A DNA stretch of 64,000 bases from Ampelocalamus luodianensis (lineage: Eukaryota; Streptophyta; Magnoliopsida; Poales; Poaceae): contig CM070623.1 in assembly GCA_036346255.1 (NCBI GenBank), positions 27,410,875 to 27,474,874 of the forward strand, given 5' to 3'. Under the pieces are notes generated by a model, which ran no database searches, was not told the DNA's origin, and was given only the letters and a program-made list of their open reading frames with translations. Below are positions 11,831 to 22,433 of this stretch, in pieces (positions within the stretch are counted from its first letter, which is position 1; every line of letters starts with the position of its first letter). The position numbers and the translations under genes were made by a program.

Positions 11831-14800
11831 GGTCTGTAGGTCCGTGGTTCATGAAATATTAATTTTGACACACTAAGCACGATGGGATGGGAATGGGCAT
11901 AGCATTGCATTTATGTTTCCGCTTTATCATAGTGTTGATTGCTGATATGAATTGAGTTTTATTGCTCATTAATTGATTGTGATTATTATGTGTGGGGATA
12001 ACCCATGTTGAGAGGTGGAGGTAGTGGTTGTGATCTGGGCTATACTGGGTTACACCACCGCTCGTGGTATAGGAATAGCGAAGTGTACACACCGAGATCG
12101 TAGTACAAAGCGTTGATAGCGAGTATTTTTAGAAGAGTTGTTCTCTCCCTTGAAATTTGATTTGGTCAACTCTTATCTTGTGGTGATTGATGAGTTTTTC
12201 CTTGGGCTTTTAGTTCATCCCGGTTGAGGGGTTGCTTTGAATTTATTCTTCTATTGGCTTAATTTGTCCCGTAAAGAAATCGTTGCTTTCCCAACCGATG
12301 GGTTATTCTTGTGGCTGGTAAACTTGGTTAAGTTTGACCTTTGTGTTGGAGTTTGTCTTTCTTATTGGAAAAAAAACTTGACCCACTTATTCATGTGATG
12401 TTTTTGGTTAATGAAAGCTTTCTTTTGCAAGTCCTTTAGTACGTGAGGGTTTTTGACTCAATATATCTCTCTTGGGTATTTTGAGTGTTGAAGATTAATG
12501 GATTTCTTTTATGAAAGAAGATGTTAAACCTTTTAGTGTTGTGTTGTCTTGGTTAAGTGAGAGGTTATACCAAAGAAATTAATGGATATGATATGGGTCA
12601 ATATGTTAGATCGGCAGTGTGCATGATCGATCCTAACAAAGATCCTTGAAAGGAAAGTGATTAATTTGAAAGTGTCTTGTAGTAGTTCTTGAGGAGCTGT
12701 GATTAAGAGTATGGTTATACCTAGTTGTAATCAATAGAGTTAATAAGAGGTATAGAACGTTGATGAAATTGAGTCAATGACTAAGAGTGATACATCTGGT
12801 AAACTTCTTTGGTAAATTGGATTAACGTGTCTCAATGGTTTCATCTAACCTTTTGGGATTGTTAAGTTCAAAAGGAGTTAGATTTTTGTCTTAGTGGGTG
12901 CTAATCTTGGAGTAACCTTTTTGTGGATACTTAGTGATTATAAGTAATTGCTAGCGCAAATAATGTCTATTAATGTCTGGTGATGAGCATCACTAAGAGA
13001 TAAATTGATGGGATTTAATGGATGAACAATGTTTACATCATGGTAGAACTATCATATAAAAGCATTCCTTTGATGAAAGGGTGTTGGTAGGACCTTTTCA
13101 ATTGTGTAGTAGACCCCTTCTAAACTTAAGAGGTTGATGTAGTGAGGTTATATGGTTTTGGTATACTCTCGTTTTAAAGATGGGATAAAATGTAGTATGG
13201 AACAATATAGTGAAACTTTGGGGTTTTCTAATGGAATAGTCGATGATAAAAAAAAAAATCGTGTTCGGAGTGTATCAATCTTGATGTTAGTAAAATTACC
13301 TGCTAGAGATTGTGACTTGTGTGTGTGGTGATGATTCTTTTAGAAAAATAAAGTAATTTGATCGTCTTTCGTAATTTTGATTCAGTGAACGTGTTTTGAG
13401 TTTTGCGTTTGTGATCAGTGGACCTCTTGCGTTATGTGGTGATTGAGGTTGTTTCGAGCAAAGTGTTATGATGAAAGATTTTATTGGTTCTTAAGTGGTT
13501 CCTGTAATTTGGGTTTTAAGAGCTTATCTTGTTTAGGCTGGCAAAGTGATGTAGTAATCATAGAAAATAACTTTCTTTGTTAAAGGAAGGAGTGATGTAT
13601 AAGTATTTGAGATTTAAGTCGTTTCGCAACTCGCAGTTTATTTGAGTGTGCTTAAACCTTATGCAGTTGTTCCATAAGAGTTTATCAATTTTCAAAGGGC
13701 ATTACCTTCTTCTCATTTGTGGTTTGGAATTCACTTTTAGTAGGGCTTGAGCCCTCGACTATTGATTTTCCCTTATGTTTTCTGAGTACTTTGCCTAAGT
13801 GACTATTTCCTTAGTCCAGTGATCACTACGGGTGGCACATGTTTTCCTAGTTGATGAAAATTGATTCCTTTCGCTCTTTCTTTTGAGAAAGAGTCAACCT
13901 ATTCGTTTCACCGGAGTCTTTTGATGTGCTTAATAATTGTAGTTGTGAAACTTTGGGTTAGAAGTTATTCGATGAGTATTGGAGGATGAAATAATTTCGT
14001 AATATACTTCTTTGGGAGAAGTTTATCTCATTAGAAGATTGTCTTTGAAGGTTAAACTGATTGCATTGTTACAACTAGTAGAATATATAGCGGCGTGGTC
14101 CAAGTTATTTTGTTCATTTCAATGGAACATAGAATTATCCAAAGTATGGAAATCTTGATCAATGTATTAGGCGTCGCGATTGTGTACCTTGCACGGTTGT
14201 GCGGATGAAATATGATGGTGTGTTGTAATGAGAGTAAGATTAGCGAAGTAATCTAATTGTTAAAGCGATTATGGAGATAGCGAGCTTGATGGATTATCGT
14301 CGGTATGATTTGGCGTCAATGAGTAACTCTGGAAGTTAGACTCTTTATAAAGATAATTGGGTCGAGAAAATGTTTCCATATTGATGTTATTGCGTGGGTA
14401 TGATTGGATTGTGATAATTTTAGGGATTTAATATGAGATTTTCCCTATCTTCTATATGAGACGTTTGTTGTAGGGGTCTTGGAGGTTAAAAAAATTGGGT
14501 TTGCATTTTTATGCTAGAATGTTGGTCGCCCAATGATTGTGTGTAGAGGTAGCAGAATAAGGGTGGATTCTGAAGAGTGGGATGATCATTGAAAGAACCT
14601 TTGATGAAGTATATGAATGTGTGTGCTGAGGATTCGAGTTGTTTATTCTTAAATGATGGAGGTGATGTGATTGTGTGTGAGATTTATTTTGATATGTATT
14701 GGGAGTCATCTGTCAAGGTAATTCCACAAGACAAGAGTTGACTAGAGTATGTTATGAGTCAAGAGAGCCTCTCTACAAAGTTGTAGATGATGTATCCAGT

Positions 14801-15786
14801 TTGAGCATGGCGTTGAGGTTGTCAATTTAAGAGAAATAAGTTAGTGTGATATGGATAAAATGAAATTCCATAATTCAAGAGAAATTTTATTTCTAAAAGG
14901 AAATTGAGAAAAAAATGTTTCTCGAGTAGTGAAACGCTCTCTTGATTCATGTTTGAACTATGTGTTGATGACGGATGTCTTTCAAATTAAAGTTTGACTT
15001 TATGATTGATGTGCGGTTCTTATCAGTTCGGAAAGAATAAAGGAAGTGTTTGATTTTGGTATTTAAGTGGTTTCTCTTTCGGCTTGTGTGGTGTTCATTT
15101 GTAAACTACCTACTTGGAAAGCGGAAGGGATTTCATGATGAATTTTTGCTTTTGAATTTGACCCTTTGGTGTGAAGTTTCCATTTTGTGGTTGCGATGTG
15201 AATCCTTCATTTTTCAGATGGGTTTTGTCGGTAAAAGAGGTTGTTTACAGAGAGTGTTGTTGTGTGCTCCTGGTTAAAGAAGGTAATCCTTGTTACGGTG
15301 AAGAGTTCGATTGAGAGGTGGAATAAAAGTTCCGCGTATTATGTGCATGTTGTGTGGTTCGGTACCAATGAGGAGGTTAGCCCAAGGTTCATTGGGTTGT
15401 TTTCGCTAGTGGGCGTATCGCTAAGACCGTTTCGGGTCCCTACGCGGTGAACGCAACTTTTGGTATGTTCTGGTGCCGAGTGAGTACCTAGGAGATCCAG
15501 AGTTTTAATATTTGTTAACGTCTTGGACCATCGAGTAGGATCTTACCTTCGATTCTCTTTTAATGAGTGTACCTGGAAATTTCCGGGTCGAGTGTTATGA
15601 CAGACGTCGTTGTACGTCATTTTGTTGTGGTCTCAACAGTCCGAGTGTGAGGCCTCTTGGGAATTAGAGTCTCGCATGTGCCAATGATATCGATATTATT
15701 TACAGCAGGTACGTGAAAATATTATAAGGTTTTAGCTGTGATTACATTGGCGTAAGTGGTTTAGAATTCGGGGACGAATTCCGTTT
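11831..15786 (+). other. Non-coding interior of the LARD
   Basis: Almost 4 kb rich in T and G on the plus strand, with no frame over about 80 codons and no zinc knuckle, protease, RT or integrase motif in any frame. Short frames at 15050-15450 lack recognisable features. Non-coding interiors of this kind are known in LARDs, where they are thought to supply packaging and structural RNA signals. I see no captured host gene. Confidence 0.7.
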
Positions 15787-15799
15787 AAGGGGGGTAGAA
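15787..15799 (+). promoter_or_regulatory. Polypurine tract of the LARD
   Basis: AAGGGGGGTAGAA directly before the LTR start TGTAATACCCC, preceded by GAATTCGGGGACGAATT. It would prime plus-strand DNA synthesis. Confidence 0.8.
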
Positions 15800-18435
15800 T
15801 GTAATACCCCAAATTTATTTAAGTGAGAAGAAATAATTTAGGGAGAAGAACCAATTAGGAAATAGATTTAATAGAAGTTTAGAGGGGGTGTATTACTCAA
15901 ACATGTTAGAGAGAAAACAAAAATAGTTAAAGGGTTTTTTCTCAAATTTCTTCAAAACTCGGGCTATGGGCTTTGGCCCACAAAGACCAAGGCCCAAAAG
16001 GGGGAAAACCTAAAACTGCTACAGTACCAACCCGTGCTCAGATGGCCGCCGCCGTGCTACAGATGTCGCGGTGCTACATGCATCACCCTCCTCCCAAGCA
16101 GCCCCCTCCGTTGGTGCCTCCTTCCTCGACGTCGGTGCTCTCTCGCCGATCAAGTGAAGAAAGAAGAGGAGATTGTCTTCGCGGGGAGATTTCTTCATAT
16201 TTCTGCGATTCTACAAGGGTAACGTCGTGTGTTCTTCATTGGTTGATGCGTGGTAGTTGCGGTTGATGTCGTTTGGTAGGTCGATTTTCGTCGGTTTAAT
16301 AGATCGTGTTCTGTCCAGTAGTTTGCGCGGCTGTTTTCGTGATCTTAGAAGCCGAATCAGAGGATGCCATCTCCTAGAGTTATGTGGGGTTCGTTCTTAG
16401 CTTTCAGTGGGCGTAAAGATCACTTAATTCCGAGTTACGGTTCCAAAGTTATGTACATTTCAATGTGGCTGTCCAGATTGTATGTAAGTTTCTATCATTA
16501 GTTTTGACCCGTGTGCCACTTTTTGTTAAAGGCAACATATGAATGTCATTCCAACTAGGTTATTGTAGAGAATTTTATAAGCTTTCGAGATTGATAAAGA
16601 ACGTCCAATTTGGAGTTGTAGAACAAAAGTTATGGATATTTTATTTCAGCCAATATTTCTGTCTGTTAATTCTGCCAACAGATTTGAGCCGTGGGCCAAA
16701 TTTTGTTAGAGGCAAAATCTGAAATTTTGCCCAACTAGACTTTGGTAGGTTTTGATCTTAGCTTGTCAGATTGTTAAAGAACACTAATTTTGGTTCAGCC
16801 AATCAAAAGTTATGTCCGTTACCGTGCTGCTGTCCGGCGTGTTAGACAGATCTGGACAGATGTTGTTCATTGATCTATTAGAGTCATTTACATACAGAAT
16901 TTGAGATGTCCACCAACTAGGTTTAGTTAGAGAAATTGATAACCTTTCAATGAAGTCTAAGAACACCTCATTTGGACTCCTGTGCTAAAAGATACGAATT
17001 TTAGAAGTTGGCTGTCCACAGAGGGGACATATCGATCTATAGGAGTTGGAATTGGGAAATGCGCTTGAGAGTATAGCGAGTTCGGTTATGCTATTATTTA
17101 TGCTTTTGGTCCAGTATGAATGTCTTAGTGCGCCTTATAAATATATTCAGGTGATGGATTGATCCTGGGGGCAGTACCTTCTGCACATCCCTCGTTCTCT
17201 CGCGGTTAAGGCAAGTATAATGATGGATATAATTGGAATTATTGAATGACATTCTTTGTTAAATACTTATAGAATTTGTGTTATCATGATTGTTATGGTG
17301 GTATGATTGGTAATGTTCATGGTTTCTAGTGATATGAGTTACGTGTTATTCATGGATGTTTGAAAGTTATGAAGTCTATGATTAATTGTTATTCATGAGT
17401 GATTGTTCATGTTTGCTAGTATTATGAATATATGTGCTATTCATGGATGCTAGAATGCTATGAATGTCAACGATGATGAATGCTAGAAGTATGGATAAGT
17501 TTATTCATGTATGACGTTGTGAATACAAATTTATGATGGTTTAAAGTTTTGTTCATGTGCATCATGCTATCATATGACTATGCATATTCGAGGTCCCGTC
17601 ATGTGGATGACGGGCTTGAGGTCCCCACATTCGTGGAATGTGGGCATTGAAAAGAGGTCCCCATCATGAAAACGATGGGCTTATGGTCCCCACACTTGTG
17701 GAGTGTGGGCTTGAGGTCCCCTTTACTTGCGGAGTATCGGGCAATGGTCCTCGCGCTTGTGAGCACTGCATGGGTATGCAGTGACGGTTGCATACTTTGC
17801 ATTACCGGTAAAATGCAAAAGATAAAGAGAAAGAGAAAGTGCACTTGAGCTTCTTGCATAGCATGAGCATATGACATGTTTATAATAGAGATTGTAGATG
17901 GATGTTGATGATTACTGATTGTTTATGTTATTATTGCCATTTATTGCACTTGCTGAGTCTTTGGGCTCACTCTTGTCGTTGTTGTGTTTTTAGGTACCAC
18001 TTTACAAGAACGGCATGCATGGGAGGGAGTAAGACTTAGAGTGGTTGCACAATGGCACGAACTACACACATTTGAATTGATAGAATGATAATTTAGTAGA
18101 TGAGAAACTTGCTTAAAGAATTCTTTATGATTACTCCTCTGCTTGGAATAACTTGTAATAGAGTTGATTAGAGGATCATGGATGTCCTTTTATTTATGCT
18201 TGTAGTTGTTTAGCATGCTATGGATGATATAGTGTTGATTAGCATAGTTTTGGTGGTCTCTTGATTATGCTGGATGTTGGATTATTTAACTATGTTACAT
18301 TTAAAAGTTGGGATCTCCGGTTTAGTAACTAAACAAAGGAGGTTCTGTCGGATTTTAGAGAATTGTATCAATGTTAAAATGGTTATAGTGTTAGTTTAGT
18401 AGCATTCCAGGCCCTTGTCAGGCTGGGGTGTTACA
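15800..18435 (+). repeat. 3' LTR of the LARD (complete, 2636 bp)
   Basis: Runs from TGTAATACCCC to GGTGTTACA with inverted TGTAA...TTACA ends. It supplies the ~431 bp missing from the 5' copy; that part holds GC-rich sequence near 16020-16190 with accidental open frames. Immediately after the end comes ATTGGTATG, which resembles the start of a PBS more than an ordinary flank. Confidence 0.9.
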
Positions 18436-18466
18436 ATTGGTATGTGTTCTACTCAGATGGAACTGT

Positions 18467-18844
18467 CTACAGTTCTCCACCATCCTCATCATCCGAACCT
18501 TCATCTTCTGACAATGCACTGTAGTCCCGGTCTTCGAGCGCCATCGTTTCGAGTAAAGCTTCGATCTCCTCACCATCGTCTCCAATCCCACTAGCTTCAT
18601 GGTGCCAATGAGCTTCTTTGACCCCATCTTCATCGGTGAAATTAGGAATTCTCGGACCTTCGGTCGTTGCGTGTGCCACGCTGTGGCTGGAGTCTCCAAC
18701 TTTTTCGGCATCACCACCAAGTACCCCCTGTTCAGCCGTAGGCGAAGCTTTGACATATGCTTGGGCTAGAAAGAACAAATCCCACCTGTGATCCCTCGCT
18801 ATGCTTAGGTATGACTGCCATGACCCCGTTTCCTTCATCTGCAC
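18467..18844 (-). CDS. Acidic 125-residue ORF of unknown function, possibly a transposon fragment
   Basis: I do not recognise a family. The N-terminal part is mixed (SWQSYLSIARDHRWDLFFLAQAY), the middle is polar, and the C-terminus is strongly acidic, ending in EDEGSDDEDGGEL. The frame starts with ATG at 18844 and stops just upstream of 18467. It lies between the LARD and a set of short tandem repeats that carry GGCGACA/TGTCGCC motifs like those near the ends of CACTA transposons, so it could be the tail of a CACTA-associated gene. No transposase motif is visible. No intron signals or poly(A) signal decide the matter. Calling it a real gene is weak. Confidence 0.25.
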   Translation of the reverse strand: MQMKETGSWQSYLSIARDHRWDLFFLAQAYVKASPTAEQGVLGGDAEKVGDSSHSVAHATTEGPRIPNFTDEDGVKEAHWHHEASGIGDDGEEIEALLETMALEDRDYSALSEDEGSDDEDGGEL

Positions 18845-19640
18845 TAACTCCTAATGTGTACACATCTCAATTTCAAATTGAGCAAAGCATGGTCCAACTC
18901 GAAGGTGTAATACAACCACCTCATCACAGCGCCCCATGTACGTTGCTCTGATCTTGTTAGGCTGACTACCACTGATTGGAAATAACGCAAATCAACCTGC
19001 TAGGGACCCTTCAGAACAGTCCCTTGTCCGTAGTAAATTTTAAAATTGACTGCGTTCAACCTATCTACATACTACACCGTAAAAAAATCTATATGATTAA
19101 CCACATATCTAAAACTAAACTACACACCTAAAAAGATGTACTACAACAAACTACACAATATAACCATACATCTAAAACTATCTCATTTATTCAATTATTG
19201 CATCATAAAAAAAGATCTATACGATTAACGACATATCTAGAACGAAACTATACACACCTAAAAAGATGGACTACAACAAATTGCACTACATAACCATACA
19301 TCTAAAACTATCAAATCCATTCAATTATGGACCTCTAGATTTATTTGCTAACCTACCAGGGTTTCAAAATTAAATATAAAGTTACAAAAAATTACCTACA
19401 AGGTAAGCGACCGGAACGGCTCCTTCCTCTCCCCCTTCTGCTATGGACAGACAACAGTTCGCTAGCTCCTCTCCTCCCCTATTCTCCTCTCCCTTCCGTC
19501 CCCTCTTTCCTTTTTCGGATTAAAAGTGAATTTCAATCGAATTTTTGGGCCTTTTATAGGGGAGCTGATGTCACTATTTTAAATGGTGATAGGAAGTTGC
19601 GGGATCTCTATTGCCATTTGTAATGTCGATTTACTTCTAT
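18845..19640. other. A/T-rich intergenic stretch with short diverged repeats
   Basis: No gene. A block around 19078-19180 (AACCACATATCTAAAACTAAACT..., ACTACACACCTAAAAAGATG) recurs in altered form at 19215-19320, giving two copies of a roughly 130-bp unit. Around 19420-19510 there is C/T-rich sequence. Its origin is not recognised. Confidence 0.5.
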
Positions 19641-19642
19641 GT

Positions 19643-19905
19643 CGAAGCAAATCGCTATTCCAAATGCCGACAGAGACATTTGGCGGCCGACATGGCTCTT
19701 GTCGCCAATCCAACTAGCGAGAGGATTTCGAAGGAAATCGCTATTCCAAATGGCGACAGAGGCATTTGGTGGCCGACATGGCTCCTGTCGCCAATCCAAC
19801 TAACGAGAGGATTTCGAAGCAAATCACTATTCCTAATGGAGAGAGGTATTTGGTGGTTGACAGGGTTGTTGTCGCCAATCCAACTGGCGACAGGGGCATG
19901 TCACC
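19643..19905. repeat. Three tandem copies of an 86-bp unit
   Basis: The phrase ATCGCTATTCC (third copy ATCACTATTCC) starts at 19651, 19737 and 19823, a spacing of exactly 86 bp. Each unit also holds GGCGACA/TGTCGCC in both orientations, CATTTGGTGGCCGACA and CCAATCCAACT. Repeated short motifs in both orientations resemble subterminal repeats of CACTA (En/Spm) transposons, but no CACTA terminal repeat was found. Confidence 0.8.
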
Positions 19906-20811
19906 ATTTGAAATAGCGATAGAATCTCATTTTTATAATTTTATTAAGCAGTCATTTATTTATGTAATTCTATTAAAAATTCGAATTATGGAACTCTTAT
20001 TTTATTTTGAGTATTAAGTCTAGCGACAGTATTACAGAATTCTCGTCTATTCTTTTTTGGAAGGATAGTCATCGTCACACTAAATTCATGTCAACTACTT
20101 TCGTCGAAATCGAGCTGGAAGTCGTCGGAGTTTGATTTTCTGCTACAGTATTTTTAAACTCCCCCCTACCTCTCGTTTTCATACTATTTTTACCTTTTCG
20201 ATTACAAAGAACAAGCATTCGCACACATACTGCATACACACAAGCAAGTGCGTCTCTTCGGTACACGTCTAGACAAATGATGACCGGGGAATAATCCATT
20301 ATCTTATAAATTTTCTACCGAAACGTACTCATGTGTGCGTAAAAGTGAGTATCAGAATTTGAACCTTAGTGGGTGGAGTCGTACATCTACAACTCCATCA
20401 GGGAACAAAATGATTCCCTTTGTACTATTTCTGATGACGTGGCCAAATTACCTATCTCTCCGGTGGGCCGAGGTGGTCTTCCAGCGTGTTCCTAGAATAC
20501 GTGTGCATGATCGATCATTGCCTCCACGGATCCACCTCCATGCATGGGGTGCGTTGCAAATGGGACCCAACAGATGAGAACATGACAGCAGCTCAGCTCG
20601 GACATCCTGCAAAGCCCAAAACATCCCGAATCTGCTAATCCGAGATCCATCATTTCCGTTCTCATGTTGTGGTGTTTGCTCACGAAGTCCCGAAACTGAA
20701 AGCAAATGTAGTAAAAGGTATCTAAATCTGAAACTGTACCGCCTTATATATTAGTCAGCTTTTAGCGCACACAAAATTTGAAACAACTAGCACAATTGGA
20801 AGCGACTAGAC
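19906..20811. other. Intergenic, no recognisable gene
   Basis: Short accidental frames only (for example 20335-20577 and 20448-20705 on opposite strands), without domain or motif. The last five bases (20807-20811, TAGAC) are the left target-site copy of the following Copia element. Confidence 0.5.
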
Positions 20812-21190
20812 TGAAGGATCGCGGGAAGGCTACGATAGCACAAACAAAATTTTTACCGCGCAACCAAGGAACCTCCGCTAGTAATAGATCACAAGATTAC
20901 CACTAGACGCTCCGACTCGTAGCGGAAGTAGAGTCGATGTAGCGAGTTGAAGCAGTCGTAGTCGTACTTGCCGCGCGCCTTCTCCTCCTACTCCGATGAA
21001 CGTCGTGAGTCGCGGATCGTCCTAGTGCTGATGCTTCCCAACAACACCTCCAAGGTATCCACACGTACGGGGCAGGGACACCACGCGCAGGAGTGCTAGT
21101 GCCGGCGACGTGGTTGAGGAGACGTGGCTATTAGGGTTTCGTGATTTCTTCTAGAAAGATTCATCAATCATACCCCATGCCACCGCCCCT

Positions 21191-21200
21191 CTATATATAG
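21191..21200 (-). promoter_or_regulatory. TATA box in BARE-like LTR
   Basis: CTATATATAG followed on the minus strand by AGGGGCGGTGG. It is also present in the other LTR at 28197-28206. It is the likely core promoter of the element's genomic RNA. Confidence 0.5.
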
Positions 21201-21437
21201 CCATCCATATTGGGTCCTCAACCTGAGGCCCATTAGGAACTCGTGGCCTATAAGAATTCAGATTTCCATCCAAATCAAATCCTCGCCCTTTAAGTGTGTG
21301 ACCCTATAAGTTCGTGTGTAATCGGTTGTGACTCGGAAACTCTTTCCTGATCACGAGTTGTCAGCGGTGCCTAGCAGCACATAACGATTCCCGAACACAC
21401 ACAGAATAAATCGGACGAACCTTAATGCAATATGATC

Positions 21438-21625
21438 TACGGCCAGGTCCTTATCACTTACGACCAGCTCGTACTTAGTCACGACCAGTTAATAATCAGT
21501 TACAACTAGTTCGTAACTCCTTACGACCAGTTAGTATCTAACTACGACTAGTTTGCAACTCCTTACGACCAGTTGGTGATTACGTCCGAGTAGTCTTCGA
21601 CTAGGTCGCATCTCCATACGACTTC
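21438..21625 (-). repeat. Degenerate ACGACCAG repeat cluster in LTR
   Basis: About eight copies of (T)TACGACCAG(C/T)T or close variants (ACAACTAG, ACGACTAG) occur in under 200 bp at irregular spacing of 18-40 bp, upstream of the TATA box in the element's sense. The right LTR has the same cluster at 28444-28631. Such U3 repeats often act as transcription factor sites; that role is inferred. Confidence 0.7.
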
Positions 21626-21787
21626 GACCAGTCTATGACCTCGGCAACTGAACGACCTGCTTGTGTATTCTCCCTTTGCCTCACGACATCTGGTTGAACT
21701 CCAGGTGAGATAATATGTCATCCATGGATTGTTCAATACTTTCTCGATCAAGTGTCGAATAACTTCATGTGGTCGACACTTCGACCA

Positions 21788-22000
21788 CTAGTGGCATTGC
21801 CATGCACTTTCTTTATTCGACCACAACGAGGGGCCCAGAGATATCTCTCCCGTTATGTTAGGAGGGGCAAATCCCATATCCGACCAGTCATATTTCTCTG
21901 CATGTTTCATAGCATACCCGAAAGCGACCTTTATAACTACCCAGTTACGGAGTAGCGTTTGGCAACCCCTAGGAGTGCTATTACACATGTAGGAAACCAT
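21788..22000 (-). other. 70-codon open frame inside LTR, identical in both copies
   Basis: The frame (MVSYMCNSTPRGC... to ...SLWSNKESAWQCH) is unchanged in the right LTR (28794-29006). It lies in U3, 400-600 nt from the LTR start, so it would not be translated from the genomic RNA start. It may only reflect a conserved DNA block; no domain is recognised. Confidence 0.35.
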
Positions 22001-22413
22001 GCTGATCTCAGGTCTAAGGATTATACATCATCATTGCTTGAGACCAACTAACGACACATAGAATCATAACAATCTCAATAGTGTCTAAAGGTGGGTCTTA
22101 TCCAACACTATGTTCTCTAACATATGTCCACATTATTAATTTGATATCTCTATATCCATGACCGGTGAAACATGGTCATCAATCAATATATGTACTGGTC
22201 GTAGAGTCACTGGTGTTCCGACCAGTGACATTCGACTAGGGATACTTTTAGAACGACATCATATAAGATAAAGAGTTTCACCAACAAGTCACATACTCAT
22301 TGATCTATATAACTGATGATTCATTCAAGGAACAAGATAACGTATTATCAAAAGTTATGAACATAATGAAATATAATCATCTCTATAATTGTCTCTAGGG
22401 CATATTTCCAACA

Positions 22414-22426
22414 GTCTCGCACTTGT
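22414..22426 (-). promoter_or_regulatory. Polypurine tract region of BARE-like element
   Basis: On the minus strand AAGTGCGAGAC directly precedes TGTTGGAAAT. It matches in position and form the AAGTGGGAGA tract usual in this lineage, with one G-to-C change. Confidence 0.6.
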
Positions 22427-22433
22427 ACTAGAG

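Larger units (their letters stand above)
9625..18435 (+). mobile_element. Non-autonomous Gypsy element (LARD)
   Basis: Two long direct repeats (9625-11816 and 15800-18435) flank about 4 kb with no gag or pol. The left one lacks its first ~431 bp because the Copia element interrupts it. A PBS (TGGTATCGAGC) follows the left LTR and a purine tract (AAGGGGGGTAGAA), preceded by the GAATTCGGGGACGAATT motif common near Gypsy 3' LTRs, precedes the right one. Long LTRs, correct priming sites and a long non-coding interior define a LARD. It would need proteins from an autonomous relative to move. Confidence 0.85.
20812..22413 (-). repeat. 3' LTR of the BARE/Angela-like element
   Basis: Left copy in window coordinates. 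A palindromic TATA box (CTATATATAG, 21191-21200) serves the minus strand. A cluster of ACGACCAGTT repeats lies near 21438-21620. A block from about 21746 to 22048 is identical to the other LTR. Confidence 0.95.

Noticed and set aside
21438..21625. CRISPR-like array
   Set aside because: The ACGACCAG repeats are short, degenerate and unevenly spaced within a plant LTR; there are no spacers of uniform size and the genome is eukaryotic.
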